Shown here: positions 7,274 to 12,210 of the stretch, in pieces
Layout of the letters: every line of letters begins with the position of its first letter
How positions within the stretch are numbered: the stretch's first letter is position 1
From: DATGMB01 sp035293845
GTDB taxonomy: Bacteria; Acidobacteriota; Terriglobia; Bryobacterales; Bryobacteraceae
Length of the DNA stretch: 12,210 bases
Assembly: GCA_035293845.1 (NCBI GenBank)
Contig: DATGMB010000243.1
Coordinates: 1 to 12,210 of the forward strand
Direction of reading: 5' to 3'
Made by a program: the position numbers and the translations under genes
Notes under the pieces: generated by a model
Told to the model about the DNA's origin: nothing
The model's input: only the letters and a program-made list of their open reading frames with translations
Database searches by the model: none

Positions 7274-8143
7274 TTACACCAGCACTTCCAGAAACGCTTT
7301 CGCGGCGTGGCTCAGCGCGCGCCGGACCGGCCAGATGAGCCGGATCTTCCGCTCGACGTGCATCTCCTTCACCCGCACTTCGCAGAGCGCCCCCTGCTCG
7401 ATCTCCTGCTCCACGCACATGCGCGGGAGAAACGCCACGCCGATGTTGTCCTGCACCAGCCGGCGGATGGTTTCGATGGTAGGCATCTCCACATCCATTC
7501 GCAGCGGCACCTTATGGGACTGGAACTGCCGCAGCACCATTTCGCGGTACGGAGAAACCACGTTATGCGCGATGAACGTCTCTTCGCCCAATTCGGCGAT
7601 GCCGACCGTCTTGCGGCGCGCCAGGCGGTGGCGGGGTGAAACCACGAACGCCAGCGCGTCCGTGTAGATGACCCTGGATTTGAGCCGCTCGTCGCCGGGA
7701 TCGTAGCTGATGATGCCGAGCTCGAGGTTGCCGTCCAGCAGCTCGCCGGGAATTTTGCTCGAAAGGCTGCGGCGGATCTGGACCTTCACCTTGGGATATA
7801 GCTCGCGGTAGCGCTCGATGTGCCGCAGCAAATAGAGCGTGGTGGATTCGTTGGCACCGATGGTCAGCCGGCCGGCCGAATTGTCGCGCAGTTCGGCGAG
7901 CGAATTATCCATCTCCGATTGCAGGCTCTGGAAGCGGCGGGCGTATTCCAGCACGCTGCGGCCGGCATCGGTGAGGATCAGCTCCTTGCCCGAACGGTCG
8001 ATCAGCTTCTCGCCCAGTTCCTGCTCCAGCCGCTGCACGGCGAGGGAAACCGCCGGCTGCGTGCGGAACAGCTTTTCGGCCGCGCGCGAGAAGCTTTTTT
8101 CGGTGGCGACGGTCAGGAAGACCTGGAGGGAGTAGAGTTCCAT
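7274..8143 (-). CDS. LysR-type transcriptional regulator, divergent from leuA
   Basis: This 289-residue protein has the normal LysR-family length. Residues 2-60 are the winged helix-turn-helix (LQVFLTVATEKSFSRAAEKL, then QPAVSLAVQRLEQELGEKL and LT.AG), and about 91-289 are the two-lobed effector domain starting at GRLTIGA. LysR proteins act as tetramers that bind DNA near their own start and usually activate a divergent gene when bound to a small ligand. The gene is divergent from leuA with 84 bp between the starts, so control of the leu operon is the natural guess, with a pathway intermediate as possible effector. The effector-domain wording (PTIETIRRLVQDNIGVAFLP) recalls CysL/CbbR-like members, so sulfur or other targets cannot be excluded. 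TGGAT upstream of the ATG is only a weak ribosome binding site. Family assignment is firm; target is inferred. Confidence 0.93.
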   Translation of the reverse strand: MELYSLQVFLTVATEKSFSRAAEKLFRTQPAVSLAVQRLEQELGEKLIDRSGKELILTDAGRSVLEYARRFQSLQSEMDNSLAELRDNSAGRLTIGANESTTLYLLRHIERYRELYPKVKVQIRRSLSSKIPGELLDGNLELGIISYDPGDERLKSRVIYTDALAFVVSPRHRLARRKTVGIAELGEETFIAHNVVSPYREMVLRQFQSHKVPLRMDVEMPTIETIRRLVQDNIGVAFLPRMCVEQEIEQGALCEVRVKEMHVERKIRLIWPVRRALSHAAKAFLEVLV

Positions 8144-8176
8144 GTCCTAGATCCATAATATCAACTAATACACACC

Positions 8177-8207
8177 GCGAACATTATAAATTTGCCAAAT
8201 CGTTCGC
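8177..8207. promoter_or_regulatory. Candidate operator between the LysR gene and leuA
   Basis: GCGAAC (8177-8182) and GTTCGC (8202-8207) are perfect 6-bp inverted repeats spaced by 19 bp. The dyad spans both the perfect TATAAT of the LysR-side promoter and the leuA -35 box. Inside it ATTTG (8190-8194) and CAAAT (8196-8200) form a second small palindrome over the -35. The layout suits a dimeric or tetrameric regulator controlling both genes. I found no canonical T-N11-A box with good internal dyad symmetry, so assignment to the LysR protein is inference. Confidence 0.45.
8183..8188 (-). promoter_or_regulatory. Candidate -10 box of the LysR gene
   Basis: The minus strand reads a perfect TATAAT here, with a weak CTGGCG -35 at a 16-bp spacing (8205-8210). 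Transcription would start near 8176 and give a leader of about 33 nt. A second minus-strand box, TATTAT at 8155-8160, lies closer to the ATG and is less likely. Confidence 0.45.
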
Positions 8208-8221
8208 CAGCCCCCGATAAT
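8192..8221 (+). promoter_or_regulatory. leuA promoter, predicted leaderless
   Basis: TTGCCA (8192-8197, 5/6 match to TTGACA), an 18-bp spacer and GATAAT (8216-8221, 5/6 match to TATAAT) form a good sigma-70-type promoter. Only 6 nt separate the -10 from the ATG at 8228, so the expected +1 is the A of the start codon. No Shine-Dalgarno precedes the ATG, which fits a leaderless transcript. Confidence 0.6.
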
Positions 8222-8227
8222 GCCCAT

Positions 8228-9403
<1,176 letters not shown>

Positions 9404-9423
9404 CGGGCGGAATTCGACTTCAC

Positions 9424-10509
9424 ATGAATCTCAATATCCTGATCCTCCCCGGCGACGGCATCGGAACGGAAGTCACGCGCGAAGCGGTGCGCGTGCTGCG
9501 CCGCGTCGCGGAGAAATGGCATCACACCCTGAACCTGGCCGAAGGGCTGCTCGGCGGCGTCGCGATTCACAAATGCGGCACGCCGCTGCCTCAGGAGACG
9601 GCGAAGCTGGCGGCCGCGGCGGACGCCACGCTGATGGGCGCTGTCGGGCTGCCGGAATTCGACAACGCGCCGCCGGAGAAGCGGCCGGAAAAGGGGTTAC
9701 TCGGGATTCGCCAGGCGCTGGGGGTTTACGCCAACCTGCGCCCCGTGCGAGCCTACGCGTCGCAACTGGATTCTTCGCCCCTGAAGAACCATCTGGTGGA
9801 AGGCACCGACATGATCATCGTCCGCGAACTGACGGGCGGGATTTATTACGGAACTCCGCGCGGCATTACCGGAAGCGGCGCGGACACGCGGGCGGTCAAT
9901 ACCATGACCTATACGCGCCCGGAGATCGAGCGTGTTTCCCGCATGGCCTTCCACCTCGCGCGTGCGCGCCGCAAGAAAGTGACTTCGGTCGATAAGTCGA
10001 ACGTTCTCGAAAACTCGCAGCTCTGGCGCCGCGTGGTGACGGAAGTGGCGCAGGAATTTCCGGATGTGGCGCTCGATCACCTGCTGGTGGATAACTGTGC
10101 CATGCAACTGGTGCTGAATCCGCGCCGCTTCGATATCGTGCTGACCGAAAACATGTTCGGCGACATTCTCAGCGATGAAGGCGCGGTGCTGGCAGGCTCG
10201 ATCGGCATGCTGCCCTCGGCTTCGATCGGCGACAAGCGCCCCTCCGGCGCCTGGGTTGGCCTGTACGAGCCGGTGCACGGCTCCGCGCCCGATATCGCGG
10301 GCCAGAACAAGGCCAACCCGCTGGGCGCGATCGGCTCGGTGGCCGCCATGCTGGCGTACAGTTTTAACCTGAAAGAAGAGGCCGCGGCCGTCGAGGCAGC
10401 CATCGAGAAGGTTCTCGAAAGCGGCCATGTGACAGCGGATTTACGACCTTCCGGCGCACCGGCCACGACCGAACAGGTCGGCGAAGCAGTGTGCGCCGCG
10501 ATCGCCTGA
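9424..10509 (+). CDS. leuB: 3-isopropylmalate dehydrogenase
   Basis: LeuB oxidises and decarboxylates 3-isopropylmalate to 2-ketoisocaproate with NAD, in the cytosol as a dimer. At 361 residues it has the normal length. Motifs: LPGDGIGTEV (8-17); the substrate arginines R96 (GIRQALG), R106 (NLRPV) and R135 (VRELTGGIYYG, with Y142); K191 (VDKSNVL); metal ligands D223 (VDNCAMQLV), D247 and D251 (MFGDILSDEG); and LYEPVHGSAPDIAGQNKANP (280-299), the segment usual for NAD-dependent LeuB rather than NADP-dependent isocitrate dehydrogenase. It begins 20 bp after leuA with only a weak GGCGGA-like ribosome binding site set far upstream. Order A-B-C-D is as in enterobacterial leuABCD. Confidence 0.97.
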   Translation: MNLNILILPGDGIGTEVTREAVRVLRRVAEKWHHTLNLAEGLLGGVAIHKCGTPLPQETAKLAAAADATLMGAVGLPEFDNAPPEKRPEKGLLGIRQALGVYANLRPVRAYASQLDSSPLKNHLVEGTDMIIVRELTGGIYYGTPRGITGSGADTRAVNTMTYTRPEIERVSRMAFHLARARRKKVTSVDKSNVLENSQLWRRVVTEVAQEFPDVALDHLLVDNCAMQLVLNPRRFDIVLTENMFGDILSDEGAVLAGSIGMLPSASIGDKRPSGAWVGLYEPVHGSAPDIAGQNKANPLGAIGSVAAMLAYSFNLKEEAAAVEAAIEKVLESGHVTADLRPSGAPATTEQVGEAVCAAIA

Positions 10510-10510
10510 G

Positions 10511-10530
10511 CGCGGGCTTACCGGCCCGCG
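10511..10530 (+). other. GC-rich hairpin just after leuB, inside the operon
   Basis: CGCGGGC (10511-10517) and GCCCGCG (10524-10530) form a perfect 7-bp stem around a 6-nt loop, starting 1 nt after the leuB stop. No U-tract follows, so full termination is unlikely. It may stabilise the leuAB message or reduce readthrough to leuCD. Confidence 0.5.
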
Positions 10531-10547
10531 CCTGGCAGAATAGAAGC

Positions 10548-10608
10548 AGCCAGGAGTCAGGAGCTAGGAGCCCAACCGCGGCGCCGGCCTTCTAACTCCT
10601 GGCTCCTA
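10548..10608. repeat. Opposed heptamer repeats between leuB and leuC
   Basis: Three direct heptamers of the form YAGGAGY stand in a row: CAGGAGT (10551-10557), CAGGAGC (10558-10564) and TAGGAGC (10565-10571). Two more lie in reverse orientation: ACTCCTG (10595-10601) and GCTCCTA (10602-10608). AGCCAGGAGT (10548-10557) is a perfect 10-bp complement of 10595-10604, and TAGGAGCC (10565-10572) is a perfect 8-bp complement of 10601-10608, so two competing hairpins are possible. The pattern recalls interspersed short tandem heptamers (STRR type) known from cyanobacteria. AGGAG units also resemble Shine-Dalgarno sequences, but none is positioned for the leuC ATG. Confidence 0.7.
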
Positions 10609-10622
10609 ATTCCGGGATTTTT

Positions 10623-12002
10623 ATGCCTTCCACGATCATCGAAAAACTGTGGGCCTCCCACGTCGTCCACGAGCAGCCGGGCGCCCCCTCGCTGCTCTTC
10701 ATCGACCTGCACCTCGTCCACGAGGTGACATCGCCGCAGGCGTTCGATGGGCTGCGCGCGCGCGGTCTCAAGGTCCGCCGGCCCGATCTCACCATCGCCA
10801 CCGCCGACCACTCCATTCCCACTACGGACCGCACGCTGCCGATCGTCGACCAGATCGCGGCCAAACAACTCGCGCAGCTCGAAGCCAACTGCGCCGAGTT
10901 CGGCATCCGCTGCCTCGGCATCCATAGCGAGCGGCAGGGCATCGTGCACGTCATCGGACCCGAACTCGGCCTGACGCAGCCGGGGATGACGGTGGTGTGC
11001 GGCGACAGCCACACGGCCACGCACGGCGCGTTCGGCGCGCTCGCCTTCGGTATCGGCACGAGCGAGGTCGAGCACGTGCTCGCCAGCCAGTGCCTGCTGC
11101 AGCGGCCGTCCAAGACATTTCAGGTCAAAGTCGAGGGCACGCTGCAGCGCGGCGTTTCGGCCAAGGACATCATCCTGGCGCTGATCGCGAAAATCGGCGT
11201 CGGCGGCGGCACCGGCAGCATCTTCGAATACACCGGCAGCGCGATTCGCGCGCTCTCCATGGAAGAGCGCATGACGGTCTGCAATATGTCGATCGAGGGC
11301 GGTGCGCGCGCCGGCCTCATCCCGCCGGACGATACCACGTTCCAATACCTCGCTGGCCGCCCGCACGCGCCGAAGGGCGCCGCCTGGGATGCCGCGCTGG
11401 CGCGCTGGCGACGGCTGCCGACCGATGAGGGCGCTGTGTACGACCGCAGCGTGACGATCGACGCCGCCGCGCTCGAGCCGATGATCACTTACGGCACCAA
11501 TCCCGGTATGGGTGTGCCCATCACCGCGCCGGTGCCGCCGCCGGCCGACGCGGGCGCCGCCAAGGCGCTGCAATACATGGGGCTCGAAGGCGGAAAGCCG
11601 CTGCTCGGCCATCCCATCGATGTGGTTTTCATCGGAAGCTGCACCAATTCCCGCATCTCGGATCTGCGAACCGCCGCCGGGCTGCTCAAGGGCCGCAAGG
11701 TGAACCCCAAGGTGCGCGTGCTGGTGGTCCCCGGTTCGCAGGAGGTGAAGCGCCAGGCGGTTGCCGAAGGGCTGCACGAAATTTTCCAGGCCGCCGGCTG
11801 CGAATGGCGCGAGCCCGGATGCTCCATGTGCATCGCCATGAACGGCGACCAGCTCGCGCCCGGCCAGTACAGCGTCTCGACCAGCAACCGCAACTTCGAG
11901 GGGCGGCAGGGGAAAGGCGGGCGCACCTTCCTCGCCAGCCCGCTGACCGCCGCCGCCAGCGCGATCGCGGGCGCCATCGCCGATGTGAGGACCATGTTAT
12001 GA
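10623..12002 (+). CDS. leuC: 3-isopropylmalate dehydratase large subunit
   Basis: LeuC, with LeuD, isomerises 2-isopropylmalate to 3-isopropylmalate through a [4Fe-4S] cluster. The 459 residues match the bacterial LeuC type of about 466. The frame reads like enterobacterial LeuC throughout: HLVHEVTSPQAFDGLRA (30-46), VVCGDSHTATHGAFGALAFG (124-143), SKTFQVKVEGTL (163-174), GGTGSIFEYTGSAIRALSMEE (196-215 region), FIGSCTNSR with cluster ligand C340, and PGCSMCIAMN with ligands C400 and C403, then STSNRNFEGRQGKGGRT (419-435). GGGA lies 5 nt before the ATG. A 113-bp gap with repeats separates it from leuB, while leuD overlaps its stop by 4 bp, so LeuC and LeuD are likely made in equal amounts by coupled translation. 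Confidence 0.97.
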   Translation: MPSTIIEKLWASHVVHEQPGAPSLLFIDLHLVHEVTSPQAFDGLRARGLKVRRPDLTIATADHSIPTTDRTLPIVDQIAAKQLAQLEANCAEFGIRCLGIHSERQGIVHVIGPELGLTQPGMTVVCGDSHTATHGAFGALAFGIGTSEVEHVLASQCLLQRPSKTFQVKVEGTLQRGVSAKDIILALIAKIGVGGGTGSIFEYTGSAIRALSMEERMTVCNMSIEGGARAGLIPPDDTTFQYLAGRPHAPKGAAWDAALARWRRLPTDEGAVYDRSVTIDAAALEPMITYGTNPGMGVPITAPVPPPADAGAAKALQYMGLEGGKPLLGHPIDVVFIGSCTNSRISDLRTAAGLLKGRKVNPKVRVLVVPGSQEVKRQAVAEGLHEIFQAAGCEWREPGCSMCIAMNGDQLAPGQYSVSTSNRNFEGRQGKGGRTFLASPLTAAASAIAGAIADVRTML

Positions 12003-12210
12003 AGCCCTTCACGAATTTTGAAAGCCGCTATGTGCGGCTGCCCATCGCCAATATCGATACCGACCAGATCATCCCCGCGCGGTTCCTGAAGACCACCTCG
12101 AAACAGGGCTTGGACAAGCAGCTATTCAACGATTGGCGCTATGACGCCCAGGGCAATCCCAACCCGGATTTCGTCCTCAACAAGCCCGAAGCGCAGGGCG
12201 CGCAGGTGCT
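11999..12210 (+). CDS. leuD: 3-isopropylmalate dehydratase small subunit, 5' part only
   Basis: About 70 residues are visible before the right edge cuts the gene; the complete protein should be near 200. The N-terminus MKPFTNFESR leads into ANIDTDQIIPARFLKTT (17-33), the hallmark of the LeuD swivel domain that closes over the substrate held by LeuC, and then FNDWRY (43-48). The start ATG overlaps the leuC stop as ATGA, and GAGG lies 8 nt upstream inside leuC. The match is to the bacterial (type 1) LeuD that pairs with this class of LeuC. No defect is seen in the visible part. Confidence 0.95.
   Translation, partial: MKPFTNFESRYVRLPIANIDTDQIIPARFLKTTSKQGLDKQLFNDWRYDAQGNPNPDFVLNKPEAQGAQV

Noticed and set aside
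8155..8203. Canonical LysR T-N11-A box
   Set aside because: Several T-N11-A spacings exist in this AT-rich stretch, but none has internal dyad symmetry; with this base composition they are expected by chance.
8192..8227. TTG start for leuA twelve codons upstream
   Set aside because: The TTG is the -35 box itself, and LeuA homology begins right after the ATG at 8228.
9404..9423. A frameshifted LeuA C-terminal domain after the stop
   Set aside because: Only 20 bp separate leuA from a clear leuB start, so the domain is missing rather than out of frame.

Overview
The window looks like chromosomal DNA of a GC-rich acidobacterium, most likely from the Solibacter/Bryobacter group. The best evidence is the protein at 3436-7194, which has serial BACON/Ig-like repeats followed by a C-terminal domain of the type modelled as TIGR03437, a family expanded in Solibacter. 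This placement is inferred from protein families, not from a marker gene. I see no rRNA, tRNA, CRISPR array, insertion sequence, integrase or phage gene.

Layout from the left: (1) 1-1546, minus strand: the first 515 residues of an exported protein with alternating malectin and BACON-like domains, running off the left edge. (2) 1761-1997, minus strand: a small helical protein of unknown function, transcribed away from (3) ppiB-nadD at 2076-3130, plus strand: a cytosolic cyclophilin and the NAD-biosynthesis adenylyltransferase, joined by a GTGA overlap. (4) 3131-3435: noncoding, strongly structured, with a GC-rich hairpin after nadD, a long-range 10-bp stem, and a 45-nt element of three mutually crossing complementarities ahead of the next gene. 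(5) 3436-7194, plus strand: a 1252-residue secreted repeat protein with a TTG start, closed by a strong intrinsic terminator at 7207-7255. (6) 7274-8143, minus strand: a LysR-type regulator divergent from (7) leuA-leuB-leuC-leuD at 8228-12210, plus strand, with leuD cut by the right edge.

How the genes work together: leuABCD encodes the leucine branch from 2-ketoisovalerate to 2-ketoisocaproate (LeuA condensation, LeuCD isomerisation, LeuB oxidative decarboxylation). The LysR gene shares an 84-bp AT-rich control region with leuA. That region holds a good sigma-70-like promoter whose predicted transcription start falls on the leuA ATG, so there is no room for a leader peptide or T-box. LeuA ends at 391 residues, without the C-terminal domain that normally binds leucine. 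These facts together suggest control at transcription initiation, perhaps by the divergent LysR protein, rather than attenuation or classical feedback; this is inference. The two large exported proteins are unrelated to leucine synthesis. They are typical of the large, poorly characterised secreted or surface protein sets of soil acidobacteria and suggest carbohydrate or surface interactions.

Most of the window is recognisable chromosomal content. The features least explained by known families are the interlocked leader element (3312-3356), the leaderless leuA and ppiB promoters, the shortened LeuA, and the heptamer array between leuB and leuC.
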